DNA from: Nitrosotalea sp.
Lineage (GTDB): Archaea; Thermoproteota; Nitrososphaeria; Nitrososphaerales; Nitrosopumilaceae
DNA length: 35,070 nt
Reading direction: 5' to 3'
Assembly (NCBI GenBank): GCA_029850515.1
Contig: JARCRW010000084.1
Span: 1 to 35,070, forward strand
Shown: piece after piece, positions 1 through 10,965 of the stretch
Layout of the letters: every line of letters begins with the position of its first letter
How positions within the stretch are numbered: the first letter of the stretch is position 1
Notes under the pieces: generated by a model
Told to the model about the DNA's origin: nothing
The model's input: only the letters and a program-made list of their open reading frames with translations
The model's database searches: none
Made by a program: the position numbers and the translations under genes

Positions 1-1
1 C

Positions 2-952
2 ATTCAACAAGTCACAATAACAAACAATGCATCAAAGACATTCCCACTTGGCAAGACTAGTATTCTGTGGACTGCTAAAGACACATCTGGTAACATATCC
101 AATGGTACTCAAGTAATAGACGTAGTTGATACTACTGCACCCAAGATAATTGCACCGCATAACATCATAGTAAATGCAACAAGTTCGACAGGAACTCGTG
201 TTGATATTGGAAACTTGACAGCTAGCGATAATGTCCAAGTAGCCACAATTTCAAATAACGCTCCAACATTATTCCCATTTGGAAATACTACGATAGTGTG
301 GACTGCAAAAGACGAAGCGGGGAATACTGCCAATACCACTCAGATAGTTCAAGTTGTTGATAGATCACCACCACAATTGACAATTCCGGTAGATGTAGTA
401 ACTGATGCAACGGCATTTGAAACACCTCTTGTGATAGGAGATGCTAATGGTACGGGAATAATAGATACATCACCGAAAATAACAAGTAATTCTACTGGAC
501 TATTTCATATTGGTAAAACAATAGTGCAATGGACTGCAACTGACAAGTTTGGCAATGAAAAGACACTAGATCAAACTATTACAATACTCGCATGTGGAAA
601 ACCATCCTCTAGCTATAACTTGGTAATGGGAACAAATAGCAGTGACACACTAACAGGCTCGACTGTACCAAACTTGATAATTGGACTAGGGGGCAACGAT
701 GTAATTCACGAGGGTCCAGCTGGTGACTGTGTAATTGCTGGAGATGGTAATAATATCATATATGCTGGAAATGGTACAAATACCATTTACGCAGGTAATG
801 GCGATAACATCATCAGAGGAGAAAATGGAAATATGCAAGTGTTTGCAGGCACTGGAAGCAACATGATCCAAGGTGGAAGCGGACAGAACATTTGCAGCCT
901 TGGCAGCCCGGCAAAAGATCTAGTTACAAACTGTCAGGTAAAACTCCGCTAA
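2..952 (+). CDS. HYR-domain / RTX-like repeat surface protein (5'-truncated by window edge)
   Basis: Frame is open from base 2. Repeated HYR-type units (W-T-A-x-D-x-x-G-N) are followed by short Gly/Asn-Asp repeats (GGNDVI, AGDGNNIIYAGNGTNTIYAGNGDNI). Confidence 0.8.
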   Translation: MQQVTITNNASKTFPLGKTSILWTAKDTSGNISNGTQVIDVVDTTAPKIIAPHNIIVNATSSTGTRVDIGNLTASDNVQVATISNNAPTLFPFGNTTIVWTAKDEAGNTANTTQIVQVVDRSPPQLTIPVDVVTDATAFETPLVIGDANGTGIIDTSPKITSNSTGLFHIGKTIVQWTATDKFGNEKTLDQTITILACGKPSSSYNLVMGTNSSDTLTGSTVPNLIIGLGGNDVIHEGPAGDCVIAGDGNNIIYAGNGTNTIYAGNGDNIIRGENGNMQVFAGTGSNMIQGGSGQNICSLGSPAKDLVTNCQVKLR

Positions 953-1011
953 ATTTTTAGTGGAGCACTATTTTTCATATAGGTTATAATTACAACTACT
1001 TCATTTTCTAT

Positions 1012-2292
1012 GTGATGACAAGTTCCAAGAACCTGTTTTCCCGTGCCAAAAAAATCATACCATCTGGCATAAACAGTCCAGTAAGATACTATGATCCGTA
1101 TCCATTCTTTGTAAAAAAAGCCAAAGGTAGCATATTGTGGGACGTGGATGGGAGACATTATCTTGATTACTGTAATGCATATGGCGCCTTGCTTCTTGGA
1201 CATGGGCGCAAAGAAATAATCTCTGATGTAAAAAGACAGCTAGGAAAGGGAACCCTTTACTGTACTCCTACTGAAATTGAGGTAGATCTCTCTGAATTAA
1301 TATCTGGAAATCTTCCATCGATGGAAAAGATACGCTTAGTTAATACTGGTAGTGAAGCAACCATGACAGCTATTAGGTTAGCAAGAGGATTTACAAAAAA
1401 GAAAAAAATAGTGAAATTTGAAGGATGCTATCACGGTGCACATGATTATGTTTTGGTCAAAGCTGGTTCTGGTGCTGCACACATTGGTATGTCTGTCTCT
1501 GAAGGAAGCTTGGATGAAGTCTCAAAAAATACTCTTGTTGTCCAATATAACAACTCCCAGGAATTACAATCGTTATTGGAAAAAGAAGATGATATAGCCG
1601 CAGTAATTGTAGAACCTGTTCTTGCAAACATGGGACTAGTATTGCCTGCAAAGAATTTTCTAAATGATTTAAGAAAAATAACCTTGGAAAAAAACATTGT
1701 ATTAATTTTTGATGAGGTGGTCACAGGATTTAGAATGTCTTCTGGTGGCGCTCAAAAATATTTCTCAATACGACCAGATATTACAACACTTGGTAAGGCT
1801 CTAGGAAATGGTTTTCCCATTGCTGCAGTGGGAGGCAAAAGTGAGATCATGGATATGCTGTCTCCTGAAGGCAAAGTATACCAGGCAAGTACCTATGCAG
1901 GAAATCCAGTGTCTGTCTCTGCTGGAATAGCATCTGTCAAAACCATGAATAAACTCCAGTCCAAATTATACCCAAAACTTGAAAAGAATTGTACCAAACT
2001 GGTTTCCGCAATACATGATTTAGCATCGGACATGAAAATTCCTCACCAAATTAATTCTATTTCATCTATGTTTCAGATATTTTTCACAAATGAACCAGTT
2101 GTGAATTATTCTTCTGCAAAGAAAGCAGACATGGTAAAATTCAAAAAGTTATTTGAAGTATTACTTAAAAATGAAATATTTATTGCGCCATCACAATTTG
2201 AAACAGTTTTTCTATCATATGCACATTCTAAAGATGATGTGAAAAAAACAATTTTTGGCTACGAGAAAGCACTAAAAGCGGTGAAATCATGA
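1012..2292 (+). CDS. hemL: Glutamate-1-semialdehyde 2,1-aminomutase (GTG 1012 or ATG 1015 start)
   Basis: Class III aminotransferase fold. Motifs NTGSEATMTAIRLARGFT, FEGCYHGAHD, FDEVVTGFR, TTLGKALGNGFPIAAVGG. First gene of a hem cluster. Confidence 0.95.
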   Translation: MMTSSKNLFSRAKKIIPSGINSPVRYYDPYPFFVKKAKGSILWDVDGRHYLDYCNAYGALLLGHGRKEIISDVKRQLGKGTLYCTPTEIEVDLSELISGNLPSMEKIRLVNTGSEATMTAIRLARGFTKKKKIVKFEGCYHGAHDYVLVKAGSGAAHIGMSVSEGSLDEVSKNTLVVQYNNSQELQSLLEKEDDIAAVIVEPVLANMGLVLPAKNFLNDLRKITLEKNIVLIFDEVVTGFRMSSGGAQKYFSIRPDITTLGKALGNGFPIAAVGGKSEIMDMLSPEGKVYQASTYAGNPVSVSAGIASVKTMNKLQSKLYPKLEKNCTKLVSAIHDLASDMKIPHQINSISSMFQIFFTNEPVVNYSSAKKADMVKFKKLFEVLLKNEIFIAPSQFETVFLSYAHSKDDVKKTIFGYEKALKAVKS

Positions 2293-3224
2293 AATACCTG
2301 ATTGGAACTAGGGGTAGTCAACTCTCACTTACTCAAACAAACTGGGTAGTGTCAGAAATTAAAAAAAAGTCTCCCCAGACAGAATTTGAAATAATTACAA
2401 TCAAGACACAGGGGGATACTGATGCACGGCCTCTTTTCACAATAAATCAAAAAGGTATATTTGAAAAAGAGATTGATAGGGCAGTGGCAGAAAGAAAGGT
2501 TGACTTTGCAGTGCATAGCCTAAAAGATGTTCCTGCGGAACTGCCAGAAGATCTGGTACTAGCATGTGTCCCAAAAAGAGAAGAGGCAAATGATGTCTTT
2601 ATAGCAAATGATGGAAGTATGTTAAACACAATAAAAAAGGGGGCACTCATTGGCACAAGTAGCTTGAGAAGAGCGGTACAAATTACGAGAATTAGGCCAG
2701 ATGTTGTAGTGAAACCAATTAGAGGTAATATTGAGACAAGAATACGAAAAGTCCATGATGGGGAATTTGACGGTGTAGTCTTGGCTCAAGCAGGAATCTC
2801 AAGATTGGGACTTGCTGTAAAATTTCAGAGATTGCCTATGGATACATTTCCACCATCTCCAGGACAGGGAGCACTTGGTATAGTATCACGAAAGGATAAT
2901 GTCTCCTTGATCGAGTTGCTCAAAAAAATTGAAGATCCAGAGACTCGAAACGCAGTAGAAGCAGAAAGATCGCTTTCAATGTTTGTTGATTCTGGGTGTA
3001 GATTTCCGGTTGGAGCATTCGCTCACAGAGACAATGATCGTCTAAAATTAAAAGTAATAGTGTATTCAATAGATGGGAGCAAATCTATAATGGTGGAAAA
3101 AGATTCAGAGACAAACAAGGCAAATGATCTTGGTAAGCAGGTTGCAACAGAGCTCAGAGAAAAGGGGATTTCGGATATTGCAAAAGACTGGAGAGAAAAA
3201 GTAGAGGAATGGAATAGCAAATGA
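2289..3224 (+). CDS. hemC: Hydroxymethylbilane synthase (porphobilinogen deaminase)
   Basis: IGTRGSQLSLTQT, HSLKDVPAELPEDL, IRGNIETRIRK, PPSPGQGALGI. ATGA overlap with hemL. Confidence 0.96.
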   Translation: MKYLIGTRGSQLSLTQTNWVVSEIKKKSPQTEFEIITIKTQGDTDARPLFTINQKGIFEKEIDRAVAERKVDFAVHSLKDVPAELPEDLVLACVPKREEANDVFIANDGSMLNTIKKGALIGTSSLRRAVQITRIRPDVVVKPIRGNIETRIRKVHDGEFDGVVLAQAGISRLGLAVKFQRLPMDTFPPSPGQGALGIVSRKDNVSLIELLKKIEDPETRNAVEAERSLSMFVDSGCRFPVGAFAHRDNDRLKLKVIVYSIDGSKSIMVEKDSETNKANDLGKQVATELREKGISDIAKDWREKVEEWNSK

Positions 3225-3961
3225 CTGGCAAAGTTTTCATTGTTGGTGCTGGTCCTGGTGACCCGAAACTTATTACACTAAAGGCAGTTGAATCTATAAA
3301 ATCTGCAGATATAGTCCTCTATGACAGATTGGTAAACAAAAAAATAGTTGCCATGATCCCAAAAAGGGCTGAAAAGATGTATGTCGGAAGAGATGTTGGT
3401 GATGATTACAAACATCAGAATACGACAAATGATATGATGGTAAAATTTGCGAAAAAAAATAAAAATGTTGTACGACTAAAGGGAGGAGATCCTTTCATTT
3501 TTGGAAGAGGTGGGGAAGAGGCAGAGTTTCTCCGAAAACACAAAGTCAAATATGAAATAATTCCTGGTATAACATCTGGTATTGGTTCTGCAGCATATTC
3601 TGGAATCCCTCTCACACACAGAGAATATGCATCATCCGTAGTATTTGTCACAGGTCATGAGGATGCAAAGAAAACTGAAGGCGTAGTTGACTGGAAAAAA
3701 CTTGCAAAAGCAGTAGATACTATAGTAATCATGATGGGTCTATCAAGACTTGATATTATATCCAAGAAATTGATCAGCGGAGGATTGAGCAAGAATACTC
3801 CAGTGGCAGTGATTCAAAACGGAACCACTGATGAACACAAGATGATAAAAGGTACTCTTTTGAACATATCTAAAAAGGTCACCGAAGCAAAAGTCAAACC
3901 TCCGACCATTGTTGTAGTTGGCAAGGTGGTAAATCTCTCTGATAAAATAGGGTGGAGATAA
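3221..3961 (+). CDS. cobA: Uroporphyrinogen-III C-methyltransferase (SUMT)
   Basis: VGAGPGDPKLITLKA, VRLKGGDPFIFGRGGEEAEFL, GITSGIGSAAYSGIPLTHR. ATGA overlap with hemC. Confidence 0.95.
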   Translation: MTGKVFIVGAGPGDPKLITLKAVESIKSADIVLYDRLVNKKIVAMIPKRAEKMYVGRDVGDDYKHQNTTNDMMVKFAKKNKNVVRLKGGDPFIFGRGGEEAEFLRKHKVKYEIIPGITSGIGSAAYSGIPLTHREYASSVVFVTGHEDAKKTEGVVDWKKLAKAVDTIVIMMGLSRLDIISKKLISGGLSKNTPVAVIQNGTTDEHKMIKGTLLNISKKVTEAKVKPPTIVVVGKVVNLSDKIGWR

Positions 3962-4758
3962 TGATGCAGGGAAAAGTTATTGCTATTACCAGATCCAAAG
4001 AAGACTCGGAGGAGTTTACTCGATTGGTATCTAGTGAAAAAGCAAAAGCAATCTCATTGCCCACAATAGAACTTGTAAGCAAAGGGGAGGGAATGGTAGA
4101 TGAATTTTTAGATGCAGTAAAAGCCGATGATCCAGATTATTCTGTTTTTATGAGCTCAAAGGCAGTCAAGCTTTTGTTTGACACAGCAAAAAAAATTGCA
4201 AAATATGAAAAACTCCAGCTTGCTGTTGCAAATACGACAGTGATTGCAGTGGGTCCCAAAACAAAAACTGCACTTGAATCTGAAGGTATTAGGGTATCAC
4301 ATGTTCCAGAAAGGTTCTCGTCAGTTGGGGTGGGAGAAGTTTTCACATTTCTTAATGCCGAGGGAAAAAAAGTAATTGTTCCGCGAAGTGGGGCATCGAC
4401 ACCATTTCTTGCACAGCTTTTAAAAAAAATAGGCCTCAAAGTAAAAGAGGTCTATCTATACGATGTCAAGTCTTCTAGCTCATTGTCTTATTGGACTGAA
4501 TTCAAAGAACTTTTCTCACAAAATAATGTGGATGGAATAATATTTACAAGTGCTTCCTCAGTACGAGCATTTTTTGATATCATGTTGTCTGATGTGGATG
4601 AAAAAACACTAAAAAATAATTTGGAAAAAACTACCACCATTGCCATAGGCCCATTTACAGCAGATGAGCTCAAAAAATTTGGGGTAAAACCATTCACGGC
4701 CGACGTACATACAGTACAGGGTGCAGTAGATGCCATCAAGAGTTGCTTTACTAGGTGA
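3952..4758 (+). CDS. hemD: Uroporphyrinogen-III synthase (GTG 3952, or ATG 3961/3964)
   Basis: ITRSKEDSEEFTRLV, AVGPKTKTALESEGI, IFTSASSVRAFF, IAIGPFTADELKKFGV. Follows SUMT. Confidence 0.88.
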   Translation: MEIMMQGKVIAITRSKEDSEEFTRLVSSEKAKAISLPTIELVSKGEGMVDEFLDAVKADDPDYSVFMSSKAVKLLFDTAKKIAKYEKLQLAVANTTVIAVGPKTKTALESEGIRVSHVPERFSSVGVGEVFTFLNAEGKKVIVPRSGASTPFLAQLLKKIGLKVKEVYLYDVKSSSSLSYWTEFKELFSQNNVDGIIFTSASSVRAFFDIMLSDVDEKTLKNNLEKTTTIAIGPFTADELKKFGVKPFTADVHTVQGAVDAIKSCFTR

Positions 4759-4788
4759 GCAATTTTAATAATAACCCAATAATCAGAA

Positions 4789-5976
4789 ATGACAGAAAAC
4801 AACTTGAATCAAATGTCAAAGGAAATGCTATCTAAAACCCATTCTCTTTCTATTGTTATTCCTACATATAATGAATCGAAAAATATAGTGAAGATGCTTG
4901 ATTCATTACGTAATACACTAACACGAGAAATGAATGCAGAAATTATTGTAGTCGATGATAATTCTCCTGACGGCACAAGTCAGACTGTTGAAGAATATGC
5001 GAAAAATTCTGAAAATGCTGGATGTACTATTCAAATAATACGCCGTGAGAACAAGCGAGGCCTGAGCTCTGCTATTGTAACAGGAATAGAAAGCGCAAAA
5101 GGTGACGCTGTAGTCGTAATGGATAGTGACTTGTCTCATCCTCCGCAGACCATACCTCAAATGGTTGAAGAGCTACAAAATTCTGATTGTGATATTGTTG
5201 TGGCATCACGATATGTGAATGGCGGAGGTGTTTCTGGTTGGCCATTTAAAAGAAAATTAATCAGTAAAGGTGCGACCAAAATTGCTCAACATGGACTTGG
5301 AATAAAAATAAAAGATCCAATGTCTGGATTTTTTGCATTCAAGCGCCACATTGTAAATAATATAAAATTTGATGCTATCGGATACAAGATACTACTTGAA
5401 ATTCTTGTAAAAGCCAAGGAAGCCAAAGTCAAAGAGATACCTTATACATTCATTAATCGTACAACCGGCTCAAGCAAGCTTGATTTCTCGGTAGGTGTTG
5501 GTTATCTACAATCGATATGGAAGTTGTATAGATATGGCAAGTCTGTTAGGTCAAATGAGAGACGCACATCTGTTCATTTTCTCTCAAAGGCTGGAAGATT
5601 CTATACTGTTGGCGCATCTGGCTTGCTAGTAAATTATTTTGTATCTTTCATGTTTGGAGCAGTACTTTCCAATCTCTGGTATATTTACGCCACAATGATA
5701 GGAATCATCTTCTCTATGAGCTCCAACTTTATACTCAATAAGATCTGGACATTTGAGGATAGAACATTTGAACCAAAGCGAACTCTGATGCAATATGGAT
5801 TATTCCTTGGGTTCAGCGGAATTGGCGCAGTCTTTCAACTGTTGATGGTATATGGTCTTGTTGAACTCAGACACTTGAATTATTCAATTGCGTTGTTCTT
5901 AGCAGTTGCCATTGCATCTGTAGGTAATTTCCTCCTAAACAAAAAGTGGACCTTCCAAGAAAAAGTTTGGAGCTAA
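4789..5976 (+). CDS. Dolichol-phosphate mannosyltransferase-type GT2 with C-terminal GtrA-like membrane domain
   Basis: SIVIPTYNESKNI, VVDDNSPDGTSQTVEEY, VVMDSDLSHPPQTIPQMV, then four TM-like segments with KIWTFEDR/KKWTFQEK motifs. Confidence 0.9.
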   Translation: MTENNLNQMSKEMLSKTHSLSIVIPTYNESKNIVKMLDSLRNTLTREMNAEIIVVDDNSPDGTSQTVEEYAKNSENAGCTIQIIRRENKRGLSSAIVTGIESAKGDAVVVMDSDLSHPPQTIPQMVEELQNSDCDIVVASRYVNGGGVSGWPFKRKLISKGATKIAQHGLGIKIKDPMSGFFAFKRHIVNNIKFDAIGYKILLEILVKAKEAKVKEIPYTFINRTTGSSKLDFSVGVGYLQSIWKLYRYGKSVRSNERRTSVHFLSKAGRFYTVGASGLLVNYFVSFMFGAVLSNLWYIYATMIGIIFSMSSNFILNKIWTFEDRTFEPKRTLMQYGLFLGFSGIGAVFQLLMVYGLVELRHLNYSIALFLAVAIASVGNFLLNKKWTFQEKVWS

Positions 5977-6123
5977 ATCATATTCTAAATTCTTGGAATA
6001 TCTTTTCTTAGCTGCACCTAATAGTTTTTATTTAATTTTTTCATGTTTGATCCCATTTAGCTTGGCCTACTCCGCTATACAAGTATGAAGAGGGGTGTAA
6101 CTTTTTTATAACATAACGGGGTT

Positions 6124-7533
6124 ATGTCAAGTATGACTTCTGAAAATCTCAATATGGATTATAGCAAATATGATTTCAAAGACTCGACTGAGATGTACGT
6201 TTACACTAGCAAAAAGGGTCTATCAAAGGAAGTGGTAGAAGAAATTAGCAGAATGAAGGGAGAACCACAATGGATGCTAGACTTTAGACTTCGTTCATAC
6301 GAGATCTTTATGAAAAAACCAATGCCAAACTGGGGGGGTTCTTTGAATCAGATTGATTTTAACAATATCTACTATTATGCAAAAGCTTCTGAAAAAACAG
6401 AAAAGGATTGGGATAATGTTCCATCTGAAGTAAAGGCAACATTTGATAAACTGGGAATTCCTGAAGCAGAAAAGAAATTCTTAGCAGGCGTAGGAGCACA
6501 ATATGAATCAGAAGTTGTTTATCATAGTTTGAGAGAAGACCTTGCAAAAAAAGGTGTACTATTTTTGGATACTGATACTGCTCTAAAAGAACATCCCGAA
6601 GTCCTCAAAAAATATTTTGGTAAAGTAATTCCACCGGAGGATAACAAGTTTGCAGCACTTAACAGCGCTGTATGGAGTGGAGGATCGTTCATCTATGTTC
6701 CAAAAGGAGTCAAAGTGGATCTTCCATTACAAGCATACTTTAGAATCAACAAGGAAAACATTGGTCAGTTCGAAAGAACTCTTATCATTGCAGATGAAGG
6801 TGCAGAAGTGCATTACATAGAAGGTTGTACGGCACCAGTGTATTCTTCGGAGTCATTACACTCTGCGGTTGTAGAATTGATTGCAATGAAGGGTGCAAAA
6901 CTTCGATACACCACAATTCAAAATTGGAGTAATGATGTGTATAATTTGGTTACAAAGAGAGCATATGCATATGAAGGTGCCAGTGTGGAATGGATTGATG
7001 GAAACATTGGAAGTAAACTTACCATGAAATATCCTGGAATTTATCTAATGGGACCGTATGCACATGGTGAAACCCTTTCAATTGCATTTGCCGGTAAGAA
7101 TCAACATCAGGATACTGGTGCAAAAATGGTTCATCTTGCACCACATACCACATCTAGAACAACATCAAAGTCCGTAAGCAAGAGTAATGGTAGGACTACA
7201 TATAGAGGTCTCTTACATGTGGCAAAAGGTGCAACTGATGTAAAAGCATCAGTCAGATGTGATGCATTATTACTAGATGATATCTCCAAGACTGATACTT
7301 ATCCATACATGGAAATCAATCAAGAGGATGCAACAGTAACACACGAGGCTACTGTTGGAAAAATTGGTGACGAACAAATCTTTTACCTGATGACAAGAGG
7401 ATTTACTGAGGAAGAAGCACTCACACTTATTGTGAATGGATTCATAGAGCCATTTACCAAAGAGCTCCCAATGGAATATGCAGTAGAGCTTAACAGGCTG
7501 ATTAAAATGGAAATGGACGGCTCAGTCGGCTAG
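6124..7533 (+). CDS. sufB: Fe-S cluster assembly scaffold SufB
   Basis: [71 protein letters not shown]-type region, ARTT-type core. Confidence 0.97.
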   Translation: MSSMTSENLNMDYSKYDFKDSTEMYVYTSKKGLSKEVVEEISRMKGEPQWMLDFRLRSYEIFMKKPMPNWGGSLNQIDFNNIYYYAKASEKTEKDWDNVPSEVKATFDKLGIPEAEKKFLAGVGAQYESEVVYHSLREDLAKKGVLFLDTDTALKEHPEVLKKYFGKVIPPEDNKFAALNSAVWSGGSFIYVPKGVKVDLPLQAYFRINKENIGQFERTLIIADEGAEVHYIEGCTAPVYSSESLHSAVVELIAMKGAKLRYTTIQNWSNDVYNLVTKRAYAYEGASVEWIDGNIGSKLTMKYPGIYLMGPYAHGETLSIAFAGKNQHQDTGAKMVHLAPHTTSRTTSKSVSKSNGRTTYRGLLHVAKGATDVKASVRCDALLLDDISKTDTYPYMEINQEDATVTHEATVGKIGDEQIFYLMTRGFTEEEALTLIVNGFIEPFTKELPMEYAVELNRLIKMEMDGSVG

Positions 7534-7563
7534 TGTGCCGATTGTGTCAATTTGTGATGTAAA

Positions 7564-8964
7564 ATGTCTCCTTTTGTTCTCTCTAAACTTAACTCTAGTC
7601 ACATAGAAGAAATTTCTGAAGCAAATAATGATCCTGCATGGTTGAGAGAATATCGCAAGAATGCGTTTACTATATTCCAACAACTTCCTCCAGAAGTCTC
7701 TCCTCTTTACAATAAGTACAGCGATGCAAACAAGATGGATCCAGAACAGATAATGTTCTCACTGAGCTCTGACAGTACAATTCCAGATTTTGTAAAAGAT
7801 AGGTTAGTAGAAATCGGTGATAATCCCAGCATAGTTCAAATTGGTACTAACATCAACAAGATCAATATTCCGTCTGAACTAAGAGAGAAAGGTCTTGTAA
7901 TGTGTTCTATTCAAGACGCAATCAAAAACTACGGTGACAAGATAAAAAAATCATTTGAGCAAACAGATTCAAAGCGAGACAAGTACATTGCACTAAACAA
8001 TGCTTTTTTCAATTCTGGAATATTCATTTATGTTCCACGAAATCTTATTTTGGAAAAAACAATACATCTTGTGTCATCACTTTCACTTGACCAGACCTCT
8101 ACTATATCACGTAATATTATAGTGGCAGAGGATAGCAGCAAGTCTTCGGTTGTTCAGGAAATCTATGCACCTCAAGCAACAAAACAACAAGCATATCTTG
8201 AATTATTGGATGTCTCAATTAGTCCCAATAGCCAATTTGATCTGGTTACATTGCAGGCAATGGATGAGACTGCAGTCAACTTTTCTTCCAGGGCAGCAAG
8301 AATAGAACGTGATGGAAGAATGAATTGGTATCTCGGATTGTTTGGCTCGCACCTCTCACGATATAAAGTGGATAATTTCCTTAACGGTCAGGGTGCAACC
8401 GCACAAGACACTGAAGTGGTTTTTGGAAACAAGAACCAATCATATGATCTTGCCTCTAATTTGATTCACAATGCACCATCTACAATTGGCCGAGTCTTAG
8501 AAAAATCTGTTCTCAAGGATACTGCCAAATCTCTCTTTAAGGGAATGATACGAATTGAAAAAGACGCACACCATGCAGAATCATATCTTTCAGGACACTC
8601 TATTCTGCTTGACAAGGGAGCAAAATCTGATTCTATACCAGGACTTGAGATATTTACAAATGATGTCAAGGCAACACACTCTGCGTCAGTTGCACAAATG
8701 GATGAAGAACAAATTTTTTATCTTGCTACAAGATGTTTGAGCAAATCTGATGCTCAGAAAATAATTGTTGAGGGATTCCTTGAACCTCTTTCAAGAAAGA
8801 TGTCATATCAGGTACGTGCATGGATAAGTTACTTGATAGATTCTAAATGGGCAGGACGTAATCTCACTATTAAGACTGATGAACAACTCAAGGCTATGCT
8901 TGAAGTAGAGGAAACAAGATACCGTGAGACTGACACATTTGAAAGCCATTACAAGTATCGGTGA
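7564..8964 (+). CDS. sufD: Fe-S cluster assembly protein SufD
   Basis: SufB/D paralogue: DPAWLREYRKNAF, ALNNAFFNSGIFIYVPRNL, DEEQIFYLATRCLSKSDAQKIIVEGFLEP. Confidence 0.93.
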   Translation: MSPFVLSKLNSSHIEEISEANNDPAWLREYRKNAFTIFQQLPPEVSPLYNKYSDANKMDPEQIMFSLSSDSTIPDFVKDRLVEIGDNPSIVQIGTNINKINIPSELREKGLVMCSIQDAIKNYGDKIKKSFEQTDSKRDKYIALNNAFFNSGIFIYVPRNLILEKTIHLVSSLSLDQTSTISRNIIVAEDSSKSSVVQEIYAPQATKQQAYLELLDVSISPNSQFDLVTLQAMDETAVNFSSRAARIERDGRMNWYLGLFGSHLSRYKVDNFLNGQGATAQDTEVVFGNKNQSYDLASNLIHNAPSTIGRVLEKSVLKDTAKSLFKGMIRIEKDAHHAESYLSGHSILLDKGAKSDSIPGLEIFTNDVKATHSASVAQMDEEQIFYLATRCLSKSDAQKIIVEGFLEPLSRKMSYQVRAWISYLIDSKWAGRNLTIKTDEQLKAMLEVEETRYRETDTFESHYKYR

Positions 8965-9281
8965 GATCTTTGTCCAAATGGGTTAATGTCTGTAAAACAA
9001 GTCAATTAAAGAAAGGCGAGATGCTTGATTTTGATTATGGAGATAAAAAAATTCTACTTGCAAATCTTGATGGCAAAATCTATGCATCAGACAGAATTTG
9101 CACTCATGCAGATGCAGACCTCTCTACTGGAATATTGACAGAAGAAGGAGTCACATGCCCACTTCATCTTTCTACATTTAATCTAAAGACGGGTGTACCA
9201 GAAAACCTTCCAGCTGAAACACCGCTGAAAATCTACAATGTTAAAATAGAACAAAACGAGATCTACATTGAGGTAAACTAG
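8961..9281 (+). CDS. Rieske-type [2Fe-2S] ferredoxin
   Basis: CTHADADLSTGILTEEGVTCPLHLSTFNLKTG (CXH...CXXH). 4-bp overlap with sufD. Confidence 0.9.
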   Translation: MRSLSKWVNVCKTSQLKKGEMLDFDYGDKKILLANLDGKIYASDRICTHADADLSTGILTEEGVTCPLHLSTFNLKTGVPENLPAETPLKIYNVKIEQNEIYIEVN

Positions 9282-9282
9282 T

Positions 9283-10527
9283 TTGCAAACAAGTTTTATA
9301 AGTATAGAAAACATTCGAAATGACTTTCCAATTCTGAAACGTATGGTGCACAAAAACAAACCGCTTGTCTATTTTGACAATGCTGCCACTACGCAAAAAC
9401 CAATTCAAGTGATTGAGGCCATTAGTAACTATTATTTGAATTATAATTCTAATATTCACAGGGCGGTTCATGAGCTTGCTGAAGAAGCGACACTTGCATA
9501 TGAGGCAACAAGAGACAAGGTAGCTAAATTCATCAATGTAAAAAATCGTGAAGAAATTATTTTTGTAAGGGGAACTACGGAAGCAATCAATCTTGTTGCT
9601 TATGCATGGGGAAGACAGAACATCAACAAAGATGATATCATAGTAACCACAGAATATGAACATCACAGCAACATAGTTCCATGGCAACTTTTAGCAAAAG
9701 AGAAAGGGGCAAAACTAGAATATATTGGAGTAGATGACAACGGGGAGCTAATCCTTGATCATTTGGATACGTATCTCAAGACAGGAAAAGTGAAGATTGT
9801 AGCATTTAGCCAAATGTCTAATGTTCTTGGAACAATAACTGATTCTGAAGAAATTGTCAAGAGGTGTAAAGCATATGGTGCACGAGTGCTGATAGACGGT
9901 GCACAATCAGTTCCACATCTTAAGGTAGACTTGCAAAAACTTGACTGTGACTTTTTTGCCTTTTCTGCACACAAGATGCTTGGCCCAACCGGAGTTGGAG
10001 TTCTTTGGGCAAAAAAAGAATTGCTCCAAGAAATGGTTCCGTTCAATGGTGGAGGAGACATGATACGAGAGGTACACAAGTACGAGACTACATGGAATGA
10101 TCTACCATACAAGTTTGAGGCTGGCACTCCAAACATTGCAGATGTGATAGGGTTTGCAGCGGCACTAGATTATCTTAATAACATAGGCATGGACAAGGTG
10201 CGAGAACATGAAATGGAACTGACAAAATATGCACTGGACAAACTATCACAAATAAAGGGAATCGTACTATATGGCCCAAAAGATGTGACAAAAAGGGGCG
10301 GTGTGATATCATTCAACCTTGGAGATATTCATCCACATGATCTTGCAACTATAGTTGACGAAGATGGAATTGCTATTCGTTCTGGCCATCATTGTGCACA
10401 AGTACTAATGGAAAGATTGGACGTATCTGCAACATCCCGCGCAAGCTTTTATATCTATAATACAAAAGGAGAGGTAGATGTTTTTATCAGGTCGCTTAAC
10501 AGGGCAAAGGAGTTATTCAAGCTATGA
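9283..10527 (+). CDS. sufS: Cysteine desulfurase SufS (TTG start)
   Basis: YFDNAATTQKP, FSAHKMLGPTGVGVLW, IRSGHHCAQVLMERL, SRASFYIYNT. Confidence 0.96.
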   Translation: MQTSFISIENIRNDFPILKRMVHKNKPLVYFDNAATTQKPIQVIEAISNYYLNYNSNIHRAVHELAEEATLAYEATRDKVAKFINVKNREEIIFVRGTTEAINLVAYAWGRQNINKDDIIVTTEYEHHSNIVPWQLLAKEKGAKLEYIGVDDNGELILDHLDTYLKTGKVKIVAFSQMSNVLGTITDSEEIVKRCKAYGARVLIDGAQSVPHLKVDLQKLDCDFFAFSAHKMLGPTGVGVLWAKKELLQEMVPFNGGGDMIREVHKYETTWNDLPYKFEAGTPNIADVIGFAAALDYLNNIGMDKVREHEMELTKYALDKLSQIKGIVLYGPKDVTKRGGVISFNLGDIHPHDLATIVDEDGIAIRSGHHCAQVLMERLDVSATSRASFYIYNTKGEVDVFIRSLNRAKELFKL

Positions 10528-10964
10528 GCAGTGCTGATATTTACAGAGAAATCATTCTTGATTATTATAGGAATCCAAGAAACTATGGAAAAATACAGGA
10601 TCCTGACATTGCACAAAGAGACAGCAATCCTCTCTGTGGTGATGAGCTTGAGATGCACCTTAACATAAAAGATGATAAAGTTGCAGACGTAAAATTTACG
10701 GGGAAAGGCTGTGCCATAAGCCAAGCAAGTGCATCCATGTTGACAGAACTCATTCTGGGCAAGGATTTTGAATATGTCAAAAAACTCACAAAAGAGGATA
10801 TACTTGATAACCTCGGTCTTCATGATCTTGGGCCTGCCAGAATCAAATGCGCCTTGTTATCATTGAAGGTTTTAAAATCCGGTCTGTACTCTTATCTTGT
10901 TGACAAGCTACATGACACTGCATCTGCAGACAAGATAAAGGAAGAATCTTCAGGTCTTTACTAA
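10524..10964 (+). CDS. sufU: SufU/IscU-like Fe-S scaffold
   Basis: NPLCGDELEMHLNIKDDKV, FTGKGCAISQASASMLTELILGK, RIKCALL. ATGA overlap with sufS. Confidence 0.95.
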   Translation: MSSADIYREIILDYYRNPRNYGKIQDPDIAQRDSNPLCGDELEMHLNIKDDKVADVKFTGKGCAISQASASMLTELILGKDFEYVKKLTKEDILDNLGLHDLGPARIKCALLSLKVLKSGLYSYLVDKLHDTASADKIKEESSGLY

Positions 10965-10965
10965 A

